Assembly (NCBI GenBank): GCA_007449985.2 | Contig: VIIQ02000631.1 | Span: forward strand, 62,001-126,000 | From: Desmodesmus armatus | Taxonomy: Eukaryota > Chlorophyta > Chlorophyceae > Sphaeropleales > Scenedesmaceae | Direction of reading: 5' to 3' | DNA length: 64,000 nucleotides | In this document: positions 37,372-50,000 of the stretch, piece after piece | Layout of the letters: each line of letters starts with the position of its first letter | How positions within the stretch are numbered: the first letter of the stretch is position 1 | The notes under the pieces: model-generated | The model's input: the letters and a program-made list of their open reading frames with translations, nothing else | Database searches by the model: none | Told to the model about the DNA's origin: nothing | Position numbers and translations under genes: made by a program

Positions 37372-40300
37372 ATGATGCAAACACAACAGCACCAGACAGG
37401 GGCTCGGGGGATCACAGCAGTCAATGCCAAACAAAGCTCGTCGTTGCGAATGATCAGGGTGGTGTGCTCAAGCTCTCAGCGCTTCAATAGCTCCAGGCAG
37501 CAGCGCCCCTACAAACTTCTCCCACCACCACATGCCCTTGCTACTGATGCTCCCAGCACTGCCAGCAGCCCCCCTCAGCCTTCAGCAGCAGGCCCTTCTG
37601 ACAGGAGTCATGAAACAGACTACGTTGTTATAGGCTCTGGCATCGGAGGTGGGTGGGAGAGTACGAGCAGTGCAAGACTCCAGCCACACTGCCAGCCATG
37701 ACTGCTGCCTCGTAAGTCGTCGAGGTGCAAGGCTTACATTAGGCCCAGGGGCACGTCTCACTACGTCCTATGTGTGTTCAGGCCTGTGCTGTGGAGCACT
37801 GCTGGCTCGCTATGGCTACAAGGTGACACTGGTTGAGTCACACTACCTGCCAGGTGCGATTGCAGCGACAGCAAATGGCAGGCAGGGCGGCGTAGCAGTA
37901 GGCATGTCAGGTGGCAAGAGATCGTGTTCTTGCCACATGGGTGCCTGACCTGGCCTTGAGCAGTTGATGCTGCATGCCATGAATCCCTTCACTGGGGATG
38001 TTGCGGCATGCCCCCTCACCCACCCAAGGGGACCCCAAAAGCACACCATGCAACTGCTGCATCTGGGTCACCCGGTTGCACCACAAGTGCGGCCTCAACC
38101 AGGCATTCAGCAGCTGCCACTTCTGCAAATGCCAAAGCTTGCTATCTAGTGCTTGCAGGACTGTCCTAGTGTGTCATTACATGCCTCTTCCATCACACCT
38201 CACCCCTCACTTGGGGATGCTGTGCTGTGCTTTGCATGCAGGTGGTGCTGCCCACTCCTTCAAGGTGGGCGGGTACACCTTTGATGCTGGGCCCTCCTTC
38301 CATATGGGCCTGGCAGACCCCCCCGGCACCAGCAGCAACCCACTGGCTCAGGTGCTGCAGCTGCTGGATGAGAAGGTGGAGTGCAAACGCTACAGCCAGG
38401 TGAGGAGGCATGGGTTGTGCAACGGTTGTGATGCTTTTTGGTATTGTACTTTTGGGTCCCAGCACGGGTGCGATGGCGGGAGTTCTGCTAGCTGCAGCCA
38501 GCCAGCAGGAAGCAGGGGCTGACAAGTTGTAGTCCAGCAGCGGTGCCCAGTGGGTCGGGGAGCAGTTGTGATCACCTATCATAGCCTCACACTGTTGATG
38601 TGTGTGGGTGTGCTAAGGCACTCGCAGTGTCCTCATCAGGGAGCTTGCAAGCTAAGGGAGATGCTACATGCAATACATGGCTGCTAAAGTGAGCCGTGCT
38701 GTCCTGTTTGCCAGCCTGCATGCGTTCTTTTGCTGTGTTTGCCTCTCTCTCCATGTGTGCCTTGCTGTCTCCTGCCCACCCGCCCCCTTCAACCTGTCTG
38801 CCTGCCTGCCTCTGTCTGCCTGCCTGCCATGCCCCGCAGTGGGTGGTGTATGACCCCGAGGGCAGGACCTTCCCCGTTGTGGCAGATGGTGCTGAATATG
38901 CAGCCATGATTGAGCGCATGGGGGGATCGGCAGCACTTGCACAGTTCAAGCAGCTGGAGCGCGCTATGCGGCCACTGCAAAAGGGCGCAGCACTCTTCCC
39001 AGCAGCAGCCATCAGGTGGGGGAATAGCGGGGCTGGTTGGGAAGAGGGTGAGAGGGTGGTTACGTGGGATCAGTAGTGCCCAGTAGTTGGCAGCACTTGC
39101 ACAGTGGAAGCAGCTGGAGCATGCGCTGCGGCCACTGCATAAAGGCGCAGCACTCTTCCCAGCAGCAGCCATCAGGTGGGGGCATGGGTGGGTGGGAAGT
39201 GGGCTTGCTTGATGGTGCCCAGCAGCCACACGCCGCTGTTGCATGTACATGCACAGGTGTTCTGCTAACGAGGCTCATCAGCAGCTGACACACTGTGTCG
39301 TGCGCATTGAACAGGAGCTGTTGAGGCATCGTGCTGCCGTCACATGTGCCGGCGGCTGTGTGCTTACGTCACACCCGCACTGCATTGCGTTGCAGCTTAT
39401 CTGCTTCAATAGTCAATGTGGTCATGCTGTTTTCGCAGGTCTGACCCTGGTATCCTGTTGACGGCTGCGCGGTTCTTTGGCCCCCAGCTGGCCTTGACCG
39501 GCCTGGTGGCTGGTCAGCTGACGGTGAGTGCTGCATCATCAATCAATGAAACATTTGCTTCCAGCTTGCTTATTGTGCAAGTCGATTTGAGCAGTGTATG
39601 TGGCTGCACCGGAGTTGCAAGCATGGCTTGCAAAGCCCCAGCTTGCAGGGGCTCTTGTTGCTGCATGGCTGTCGGCATGATGTTTTGCCTGATGCATCCG
39701 CGTCGCCTGGTCTGGCATGCAGGGTCCTTTCTCATCTGTTGTTGACAAGCATGTGACGGACCCCTGGTTGAGATCTCTGCTGGACCTGGAGTGCTTTGTG
39801 CTCAGTGGCATGCTGGCAAAGGACACACTGACAGCAGGTGAGGGTGCATGGGATGACAAATCAGGGTTTTTGGGTTGGGTGGAGGGTGCGAATGTGGGGG
39901 TGTTGGGTTCAGTGACTCAGTTAGTGGTGGCTTGATGATGGGGTCTGCATTGAGGCATGCTGGCCAAGGGCACTCGTTGGTGTGCTGACACCAGCAGCCT
40001 GGCCACACTTAGCGCATTGACTGATGTTGCTTGTCTGTGATTGTGTTGCCCTACCCGCTGCTGCCCTGCAGAGATGGCGTTCATGTTCATGGAGCGCTCA
40101 CAGGGCAGGAATCGTATCGACTACCCAGTGAGTTACTGCCCTGCTAGGTTCCCTCCTGCACTGCTCACAGTATTCTTTTGTTGGTGACAGAAAATGGTGA
40201 CAGAGAAGAAGAAAGCAATCATGAACACAACCAACAGGCTAGTGTCAGTCAGTCGGAAGCATGTCAATGGGGTCACCAAAGGCTGAAGTGGCAGGGGGCT

Positions 40301-40764
40301 GGTGGGTGATGTGCAGTGGGCGGGTCTGCCTAGCCTCAAGTCATGCAGCCTGAGCATCACGGTTCAGCGAGCTATTCAACATCGCGTCGTCGACTGCAGT
40401 GACTTGCTGGCAGGTTGCGCTGTTGCTGCTGCTTTCAGGTTGCCTCACTGTATGTTTATATATGCCGCCCCACCCCTCAACATGCTGCGGCGGGCTGCTG
40501 TTGCTGCTGCTGTATGTAATTGGGTGGTTTTGTAGCTTCATCAGTGTCTCATCGACACATCTGTTGCTCAGCGGCTGTGCCGGTGCTGCTGCTGCATACT
40601 TTTGTCCAGATCGGTGGCAGTGAGAGCCTCATCGACGCGTTGATCAGGGGCCTCAAGAAGCACGGCGGCCGCCTTCAACTGCGCAGCCACGTCGACAACA
40701 TCGTCGTGGAAAACGGCAGGGCGATTGGAGTCACCCTGCGGCCGCGCACAAACGGGAACGGCAA

Positions 40765-40799
<35 letters not shown>

Positions 40800-42805
40800 G
40801 TGGTCAGCAGGAGTTCATCAGGGCGAGGAAGGGAGTGATCAGCAATGCATCTGTGTGGGATACGCAGAAGCTGCTGGCGCCTGGTGTTGGCCCCCAGGAG
40901 TGGCGCAGGCAGAGCGTCACAACACCTGCTGTGAGTGAACGGTGGCGGGGTGATACTGGGGTTTAGAAGGCTTGAATGCAGGGTTTACTGAGGCGCGTCA
41001 GAAGGGGGTGCACAAGCAAAGGCACAGCGTCACTGGTTTGTGTTATACTAGATTTTACATCAGCTGTTTCAACCTGCTTGAGGCATCCATATTGGTGCAG
41101 CCTGTCCGGGTTCCAGCACAACTTCCTGTTCCCTGTTCAACAGGCACGCATGGTGTAAACAGTATACTGAACGCAAACGCTTTCTCTGTGCTGAACTGTG
41201 CAGCATGTGCTGCTGGTTGATATCTGCATATGTGTGTTCTGTGTGTGTGCAGTGCCCGTCCTTCCTGCACATGCACCTGGGAATTGATGCCACTGGCTTG
41301 TCCCCTGACCTTGACTGCCACCACCTGGTGGTCAATGACTGGAGCAGCCTCACAGAGCCGCTCAACGTGTGCATTGCCAGCATACCCACACAGTTTGACC
41401 CAGCGCTAGCACCACCAGGTGAGGGGCGGTGGTCCCGGCTGTGTTCATCATGTTGACCAATGGTTATAATAGTATATTTGTGTCAATGCGAGTATTTTTA
41501 TGTGAACCAAACAATAGGGTAGGGGGACGCTTATCCCCTTGTTTTTACACCCTGGCTTCCTGTTGAGCTGAGGCCCATATCTTGCAGCCAGGTGCATGCA
41601 ACACGCAGCGGTGTGTTCTACCCTTGGGTCTTTGCATTTGAGGTGGTGGTGCCTGCCTGGCTCCAGCTGGACCAGGACAAGCCATCGACAGAGCATGTGC
41701 TTGGGTGCTTGCTTGTCAGTGGTAGTGTGTGCAGGGATGGGATGCTGGTGCACCATCACATCTATTCCTGCAGCATCAACAGGCCAACTCACAGTCACGA
41801 GAGGCCCTGCCTTTCTGGCATGTGATGCACGCTGCCTGGCTGGCTTGCAGTGCCAGCAGGGCTGTCACACTCACCTACACTGCGGGCAACGAGCCATACC
41901 TGCACCTTCAATGCTCAGGCGCAACACATACCAGCAGGCCTGCTTGCCTGGCCCAATACCTCTTGAAGCTTCTTGTGCACGCTGTCGTAGTATCAGTTCA
42001 GTGGTAGAAATGAGTAACATACATGTTCGTGTACATGCCGTGTGTCTGCAGGCAAGGCTGTCGTGCACACCTACACTGCCGGCAACGAGCCCTACGAAGT
42101 GTGGGAGGGGCTGGAGCGGGGCAGCAAGGAGTATGAGGACCTCAAGCAGCAGCGTGCTGAGACACTGTGGAAAGCTCTGGAGCGGTTCATACCAGACGTG
42201 CGCCAGCGAACGGAGCTGTGCATGGTGGGCACGCCACTCACGCACGAGCGCTTCCTGCGACGCCACCGGGGGAGTTATGGTGAGTGCGGTCTGACTTTTG
42301 CAAACACATGGGTTTGGTAGGGTTCACGAGACACTTCCACCTACATGCTGTGTGTCGATACAGCCCACATGAAATCATATGCACAATACATTGGACATAC
42401 AACTCAGCAGCTTGCTTCAACCCAGTGTGTTGACACCAACATGTACTGTGTGTACATGCACAAACATATGTGTGTGTTCCATCAAGTGTTCCGTGCAATG
42501 CCTGCAGGCCCAGCATTCTCAGCACTACTTTGGCAAAGGGTGGCCTCGTCTGACACCGGTGCACTGTGTCTATGTGTAGTTACTTCAACTTATGTGTTGT
42601 TTTGCCTGCAGGCCCAGCAATCTCTGCAGCCAACGGAGCCGGCTGGCCCGGCAACAACACACCACTGCCAGGCCTGACGGTGTGCGGTGACAGCACCATG
42701 CCAGGCATTGGTGTCCCTGCTGCTGCTGCCAGCGGCATGATGGCAGCAAACAGCTTGGTGGGCGTGTTTGACCACCTGGGGGTGCTCAATGAACTGGCAC
42801 TATGA
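37372..42805 (+). CDS. CRTISO-like FAD-dependent oxidoreductase (carotenoid isomerase/phytoene desaturase family), plastid-targeted
   Basis: Eleven exons: 37372-37648, 37782-37853, 38242-38399, 38840-39015, 39439-39523, 39723-39837, 40072-40127, 40610-40930, 41253-41418, 42052-42279, 42612-42805. All in phase, 615 residues. The first ~70 residues are Ser/Gln/Arg-rich, as in a chloroplast transit peptide. Then comes the dinucleotide-binding fold DYVVIGSGIGG ... CCGALLARYGYKVTLVE, GYTFDAGPSFHMG, IGGSESLIDALIRGLKKHGG with VISNASVWDT, and the C-terminal FAD motif GDSTMPGIGVPAAAASG. The sequence fits the CRTISO-like branch (close to the uncharacterised plant At1g57770 group) better than CRTISO itself, so the substrate is unknown; a carotenoid or another polyene is likely. 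A poly-Ser insertion follows residue 440. The start is the first of two adjacent ATGs. Three introns hold partial copies of the neighbouring exon. Confidence 0.88.
39089..39175 (+). repeat. Intronic copy of the end of CRTISO-like exon 4
   Basis: About 87 bases match the last part of the exon at 38840-39015, including the donor (GCCATCAG|GTGGGG), with only a few substitutions. Confidence 0.9.
41851..41905 (+). repeat. Intronic copy of the start of CRTISO-like exon 10
   Basis: An acceptor-like CAG followed by GGCTGT...ACCTACACTGC(G/C)GGCAACGAGCC matches the first ~50 bases of the exon at 42052, then diverges. It still reads AVTLTYTAGNEPY against AVVHTYTAGNEPY. Confidence 0.8.
42499..42555 (+). 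repeat. Intronic copy of the start of CRTISO-like exon 11
   Basis: TGCCTGCAGGCCCAGCA is present here and at the functional acceptor (42603-42619), followed by a weakly similar stretch. Confidence 0.6.
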
Positions 42806-45277
42806 CCGGCATGATGACTAATAATCAGTAAAGGGTTTACTAAGGACGAGGCACTAAGCCCCCTGCTGCTTGGCTTGCGGAGCGAGCTGCCAGGGGTACT
42901 GTGAGTAGAGCAGGGAGAGAGAGAGAGAGTTGAGTTCCTCATGGTTTGTGAGGCGATTGGGGAGCAGAGAGCGTCAGTGTTTGGGTTGCAGGCGTCCTTG
43001 CTGCTTTCAGCACATGATGTTCCGCAGGTGGTGCAGGTCTTTCAATGGTACCCCCAGAGTGCGTTTGTGACAGCCACTTCCACTGACATGTCTTGGTTAC
43101 CCGGATCGTCATTGTCGAGTAGGCTTGAGCAGAGCATGCATGCAGCCTGTGATGCTGCAGGAAACCATTTTCTGCCACATTGGTTCCCTTCAGCCAGCAT
43201 ACCTGCCACGGGGCTGTTGGTTGGTTGGATGCTTTGCGTGAGTGGGGTGTTTACAGCCGAGTGTAGGGACGCATGTGTCCTGCAGATTTGTCTGCAAGTA
43301 GCATTGGTAGGTCACCACACCACCTGTGATTGAGGGTGGCAGTATAAGCTCACTTCCGTTGGGTGCTCGAGTGTGAATCAAACAGGACGGCAGTAAAAGT
43401 GAGGCCTTTGCAGCAACTGCAAAGGCCAGACTGCCTGCCTTCTCCCTCATATCTTGTGCAGTGTTTGTTGTTGTGACATCCGAAAGATTGTATGTGTTGC
43501 TGCCCACCTTGGTGGCGGATGACACCTATGACTACATGCGCATGCGTTTGCTGCGCTCGGCCACTTTTTCTTTGCAAGAATGGTCTCGAGTGTTACTCTG
43601 CTGCCAGCTGCAGCTTGGCATGAGTGAGGGCCGAAGGTGTGTGCCTTCCGCATGGCACTGAGGTGGCAGGTCGGCAGGTCTGTGCAACATGCGCTGCAGC
43701 TGTGGTTCCTGTCGGCAGCAAGACAGAGCCGCTCTGAGGGCGGCTATTCGATTGGTGCCGCACCAGCCGTGCATGGCTGCTTGTACAGTACATATCTTTT
43801 GTGGGTGGATGTGTCACAAGGTTTGCAGCGTGGCAGGACAGAAGAGACGGGGCGGTGCGAGGACTGCTCCCTTGCACCGAGTTAGCCAGCATCTGCCAGT
43901 TGCATGGGCAGTACTGGTTGTGCTGGATGGGTGTTGCCAGCTGCAGAGAGGCGCCACAGTGTGTACATGATCAATCTTCTTGCTGTGGTATACGAGGTTC
44001 TCTAGTCATATGGAACTTTTCATGAAGCTTAGGGATCACTGCGACCCACAGGGGTGTCACAAACATAATCCAGTGGGATGCAGCATGCTGCTGAAGGCTT
44101 GGGGCCATATGGTCTACATCGCTTGCTATGGACCAGGCTGCATGGTATGCATGGGCAAGCTGCATGTATTGTATAGTGTGCTCATGGCTGAGTTGTGCAT
44201 GCCGGATTGCACACTTACATTGCACACAAGCAGGGTTTCTGCTTGGACGTGCTTCTCTGTATAGGCAGCTTAGTGCCACCAGAGTGGTCTGTTTACTGGA
44301 TTGTGCCAACCAGACAAGCTTACCATGGCGTCAGTGTTGGTAGTTGTTACTGCAGGATAGTCTGCAGCATCTTGTGATTTGCAAGTTGCCCATCAAAGAC
44401 AGATGCAGCATGTGGCAGTGCTTGCCCAGCTAGCTCTGTAATCCCCGATGCCCTGGTGTATGTGTTGGGAGGTGGTGGGATGGTTCCAGCAGAACAGCTT
44501 GAAACGGGCAGGTCAAATTGCTGCTTAGAGTCTTGCCATCAGCTCAGCAGTCCACTCGATGAACATGACTAAAAACAACAGCACAATATTAATAGCACAC
44601 CATAACAGCAGCCATAGCTAAATGACAGGCCAATCACATCCTTGTTGTTTCTGAGTCTGGATGTACATGTATTTGAAGACCGCCCATCACGATGGTAGAT
44701 GTCTCACCCTGCATGTCTTACATCACAAACCAGAAAGTGCCCGATTCAGAGCCAAATATAGGGCATAGGCCTATCAGGTCTGGCACAGCGGCGAAGGTTT
44801 CTTGGAACAGAGACCACACACAGGCAGCGACATATATGCCATGTTGGCTGGTCAGTATGCCGCAAGATGGCTGCAAAGCCACCTGGGCACCTGAGCAGTT
44901 AATTACTACACGTTACGAGGAAGCCAGCTGCAAGCAACAAGCGCCTGTTGCTGGGTCGCAACCACATGGCCGTCATAGGAGCACGGCCAACAAGATGGCA
45001 CAGCCGGCATCCCGCATGTGTCATGCAGCCAAAGGGTGCTCCTGGCTGGCAATCTCCACACACAAGGCAGTTGAACAAATTGGGGGTTGAGCAAGCTTCC
45101 GCCCCCTCTGCTATCTACAAAACAATAGGCATCGCTTGGCTGCGGCATGCAGCAGCACCAGACCACAATGAGAAGGGCGGAAAATGTGTGACCTTGCTGG
45201 TGAATGCATACATCGTACCGCCTGTGTACCGCACACTGACAAAGCGCTTCACTGTGGCACCTCTGCCGTGCTTCAGT
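42806..45277. other. Intergenic region between convergent genes
   Basis: The CRTISO-like gene (+) and coiled-coil gene (-) converge here. I find no exon with a recognisable domain. Contains a GAGA run at 42915-42930 and generally unbiased T/G-rich sequence. Confidence 0.4.
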
Positions 45278-46603
45278 TCAGCTGCCTCCCCCGAGTCCCT
45301 CTATGACTGTTTTCAACCGCTCAATCTCCTCATTCTTCAGCAGCAGCTCATTGTAGTGCATGTCAAACACAACTGCAGGCACAGCACGGCACAGCACAGC
45401 ACGGCACAGCTGTCAGCCCCATTACGGTGTCATCTCAAGGAGCCTAGGCGGCATCTGGTAAAATGAAACCCATGTGGTGTGTGTAAGCATGGCGATGTGA
45501 CATGACCTTGACAAGATTCCTATGATGAAAGCCAATGCATGTTGCCCATGATGCAGCAAATCGCGATCATCTCTGTACCATGGCTTTTAGACTGCTGCGC
45601 CTGCATGCATACATCTCTACCCATGCTATACAACGCAGCTGCTCATGTACTATGCGACGGTACTTGTGTCCCCACCCATTATCATAATCATCATGTTACA
45701 CCGTTTCCAGCAGGGTCATTGTGCCGAAACCAAACTACTGCACCCCCCCCCCCCCCCCGGTAAAACCCAAATATAATCAGTACTTGTCTCCCCCCCCCCC
45801 ACCCGCATTGTTCTCCAGCTCCTGCTGCAGCTCCTGCACTTGCGCCTCTGCTGCTCGCGTCTGCGCCCGCTGCTTCATGAGCACCTCCTGCTGCCGCCCT
45901 GCATCCACACGCAGCGCCTCAACCTCAGCCTCCAGCTGCAGGACACGCCTGTGCTGAGACTGCGCAGGCAGCAGTCATGGGCGCAGGAAGGAAGCCATAT
46001 GGCGGGACAAGGTGAGTGCGGGCGGCAAAGGTGTGAATGGCGGACGGGGACAAGGTGGGCAAGGGGGCCAGTGTACTTGCATTTGCTGGACTGCACCGCA
46101 GAAGTGGATGCATGAAGGGAAGGTGGAGTCAGGGGAGGTGCATGCACTGCAAGAGGGTTGGCCCAAAGGGGCATCTATAAGGGGCCGCATGCCGCATGGG
46201 GGCTTGAGGTTCTGCTCAACTGCAGCAACTTCTGTGTTCAGGCTCTTGTACTGACTCAATCCCTTGGCATAGCATTCCCCACCTGTAGTCTCTGGTGGTA
46301 GTGCTGCAAGGTGGCTGCGTTGGTGTATGCATCTTCATCCAAGAAGACAGCATCTGCAATCAGACCTCGTAGGGTGTCCAGTGCTAGCTTTGCTGTCTCC
46401 ACGTTGCCTACCGCTGCACCCCAGTCTCTGCTGTTGCCTGGTTCTGTGGGGTCACGCGGTAGTGGCGCCATAACGAGGACTGGCTCCTGCTGCTGATGAT
46501 GGCCTGCTGCGCTGCTGCTAGCTTTGGTGCCCTTGGCTGTGCTGTACAGGTACTGCCGACCAGGGTCTGGCAGTCCTGCTGTACCGTTGGAGCCACCAGT
46601 CAT
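45278..46603 (-). CDS. Small coiled-coil protein, function unknown
   Basis: Probable exons on the minus strand: 46603-46283 (ATG at 46603), 45948-45803 and 45372-45278 (TGA). A middle piece reading YKSLNTEVAAVEQNLK (ending at 46250 on its 5' side) is probably exonic, but I cannot set its donor. The N-terminal ~105 residues end in a helical segment (VETAKLALDTLRGLIADAVFL, LQHYHQRLQ). The later exons are a clear heptad coiled coil (LQLEAEVEALRVD, AEAQVQELQQELENN, NELLLKNEEIERLKTVIEGL). The junction between the last two exons is in phase (G|TT). The family is not recognised; short coiled-coil proteins of this kind are common in cilia and centrioles, but nothing here proves that. It is divergent from the kinase-epimerase gene, with 441 bp between starts. 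Confidence 0.55.
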
Positions 46604-47044
46604 GCCTCACAAGAGATTGCTGTAAGATGGGTGGGACGACGGTGACTTGCTTCGTAGGCGAGATTGCTATCTGCGGTGCTGGGCACGGATTGGAGAGGTT
46701 GGGGCTCCAACCTTGGGGGGTATGCTGCTGTTGGGGGAGGGGAGCTGAAGTTCAATCAACTTCAGAGACACTTGCAGACAATTGCAGGTTATTTGTGACT
46801 ACAACGACAAGTATGTAGAGCAAACTGTTCAGCCAAACAGAAGGATGTATAACAGTGATCCAAACTGTTAGAACGGAACAGGGGAGTCCCTACGCAAATC
46901 TGTCACACACAAGTCAAATTGCTGCAACCAATTGTCGATATGTCTGCTTCGCAGCGTGCCTCGCTACCTTGACACCTCCAGTCTTGACTAGGCTGGGCAG
47001 CCCAAATCACTGCCAAGTCACTCACCCATTGCCCGCCAGCCTGG
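46604..47044. promoter_or_regulatory. Shared 5' region of the coiled-coil and kinase-epimerase genes
   Basis: Sits between two start codons pointing away from each other, so it should contain both promoters. The middle (46780-46960) is more A/T-rich. No clear TATA box. Confidence 0.45.
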
Positions 47045-50000
47045 ATGGCACAACAAAAGTACATCATTGGCTGTGATGGTGGAACAGAGTCCCTCAGAGC
47101 TGGAGTCTTCGCCCTTGATGGTATCTACCCCCCCTCCTCACCCAGGGGGCACCACCCCTCCCTCACCCCCGGCAATCTCCTCTCTGTCTGACTCCCCCCC
47201 CCCTCCTGCTGTCCTTACTTTGCAGGCAAGCCCCTTGCTTTCTCCAGCTGTCCTTACACCACACAGTTCCCCCACCCTGGTTGGGCAGAGCAGAACCCAG
47301 CAGACTGGTGGGCAGCCTTGGGCACTGCAGTACGGGCAGCAGTAGCAGAGGCACAGGTGTCTCCTGACAGCATAGCTGCTATCTGCCTGGACACCACCAA
47401 CTGCACTGTAGTTGCACTTGATGCAGGTGAGGGTTGGCTCATGTGCAGTGGTTGCAGAGGCATGATTGGTGTGGTGCAGCAGTCGTGGGTGGGCGGGGGG
47501 GGGGGGGGGGGAGGGGGGCTCAGGCCACAAATCAATGTAGGGATAGTGTGGGGTGGTGGCTTGGGCAGTGACGAAGCACTAAATGCAGGGAATGGGCCCT
47601 GTGTGTCTCACTCGTGTGCAGTAAGGCCGCCTTGAGTAAATTGAATGTGTTGCAGCAGCAGTGGGTCGTCAACATGGGTCTCGGCCGTCTTCCTCCTTGA
47701 AAGTATATTTCAAAGGAGATGACAGGGAGAGGGGGGGTTCAGAGTGGGTGCGGGTGGTGGCAGTGGTGGCAGCAGTAGCAGTAGCCAAGGTGACACACAG
47801 GAACATCGCTGACAACTCCCCGAACATGACATTTTGCTTGTCATAGCACATGATGCAGGTCTGAACAGGCACCCTGACGCCAGGTCAACCCACTGTTGGT
47901 GTGACACACTGCCCCCAGTTATTTTCTACCTCCTACCCACACTTGGCCTTGAGACCGCCCCGCCCCTTCCATACTCCCTCCCCCATCCCCGCCTCTCACC
48001 CTCTCGCACCTGCCATTACCAACTTGCCCCCCCCCCCCCCCCGCGAGGCCTGCGCCCTCCCTCCTCCCCCAATCCCCGCCCCCCAGCTGGCAATTCAATG
48101 TGCCTCCCCCCCCCCTGCTGTTGAGGATGACTGATTCCTCACCCATACCCTTCCCCCCGCATTCCACTTGCCCTAAACACCCTGCCTCACCCCCTCCTCA
48201 CCCCACTCACTACCACACACACCTCCCCCCTCCCCCCCCCCCCCCCCCCCCGTCCACCACCCCCAGAGGGCCAGCCCCTGCGTCCCGCGCTGCTGTGGAT
48301 ACCATGCCCCCGCCCTCACACCCCTTGCATCCTCACTCCACTCGTTCTGACTCCCCCCCACCCCCCACCCCACCCACCACCACAGAAGGCCAGCCCCTAC
48401 GCCCCGCGCTGCTGTGGATGGACTTGCCCTGACCCCCCTGCCTCCCCACCCCTCCCCCCTGCCGCACCCTCCCCCGTGCCTGCCCTCCCCCCCCCCCCTC
48501 ACCACCACAGAGGGCCAGCCCCTTCGTCCCGCGCTGCTGTGGATGGACATGCGCTCAGCCGACCAGGCGTCCCAGGTGTTGGCCACTGGTGACATTGCCC
48601 TGGAGGTCAACACCTGTGGATGGACATGCGCTCCCCACCTGTAGCACCACCCACACCCCTTGCATTCTCACTCCATTCATCCCTCAACCCCCCCCCTCTC
48701 TCGGACCACCACCCCTGACCACCACCCCCGCCCCGGCGCCCCTCCCTTCCCCAGAGGGCCAGCCCCTACGCCCCGCGCTGCTGTGGATGGACATGCGCTC
48801 AGCCGACCAGGCGGCCCAGGTCCTAGCTACTGGGGACATTGCCCTGGAGGTCAACACCTGTGGATGGACATGCGCTCCCCACCCACACCCGTTGCATGCT
48901 CACTCCATTCATCCTCAACACCCCCCCCCCCCCTCGGACCACCCCCCCTGACCACCACCACCACCCTCTCCCCCCCCTCCCCCCCCCTCCCCCCGCGCCC
49001 CTCCCTTCCCCAGAGGGCCAGCCCCTGCGTCCCGCGCTGCTGTGGATGGACATGCGCTCAGCCGACCAGGCGTCCCAGGTGCTAGCTACTGGTGACATTG
49101 CCCTGGAGGTCAACAGTGGGGGCAGGGGGCCAGTGTCAGCAGAGTGGATGATCGGCAAGGCACTCTGGATCAAGCAGAACGAACCAGAGCTGTACCAGGT
49201 AGGCAGCAGTGTGCCTGTCAGCACAGTGCTGCTGTCCTAGTCTTGTTGGGTAGGGGGTACAGTGCGTCCCCCTTGGGCACCTAATAATAGTCTTGTTGCC
49301 AATGCAACTACAAGCTACAGGGCTAAAGACTCAGTGGCAATGCCCACAAACAAATGCCAGTCCAAACCCTGCAGGTGGTTGTACAACAATGATGAAGTAA
49401 GCTGTGCTTGCTGTTTTTGTGTTGCTGTATGTCCCGCCAGTCGTCCACGTATGTGTGTGAGTACCAGGACTACATGAACTACCACCTCACTGGACGCATG
49501 GTGGCCAGCATATCAAACGTGTCGGTGCGCTGGCACTACAACAGCAGTAGAGGTGAGGGAGTGAGGCGTGGAGTGAGTGAGTGTGAGTGAGTAGGCGGGC
49601 GGGCAAGCGGGCGGGCGGGCGGGCGGGCGGGTGGGTGAGATGTGTGGCCCTGCTGGGCAGCCCAATTGTAGCCCCCTGCCCCGATCCCACATGAAACAGG
49701 CGCAACATTGCAAGGTGCTGACTGGCATGTTGCACTGTTGTTGGCTGGTTGCACTCCATGTCTCTGCACAACCCCAACTTGGATTGAATGATCCATCGCA
49801 GCCGCAGTGTCAACACACCCTCCCCCTATCCTCCCCTCCCCCCCCCCCCCCAGGTTGGCCTGTGAGCCTGTTGGAGAAGCTTGGTCTGTCTGACCTGTTG
49901 GCCAAGTGGCCCCAGGAGGTACTCAACCTGGCTGATCCTGTGGGACACCTGACAGCAAGGTGGGTGTGGGGTGGTTAAGGGCAACAGGCACACCGGCACA

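Noticed and set aside
42038..42320. Separate small ORFs inside the CRTISO-like exons as individual genes
   Set aside because: They are fragments of one in-phase 615-residue model.
48000..48260. CRISPR-like or satellite array in the C-rich repeats
   Set aside because: Irregular spacing and clear homology to the downstream exon show these are partial exon duplications in a eukaryotic intron.
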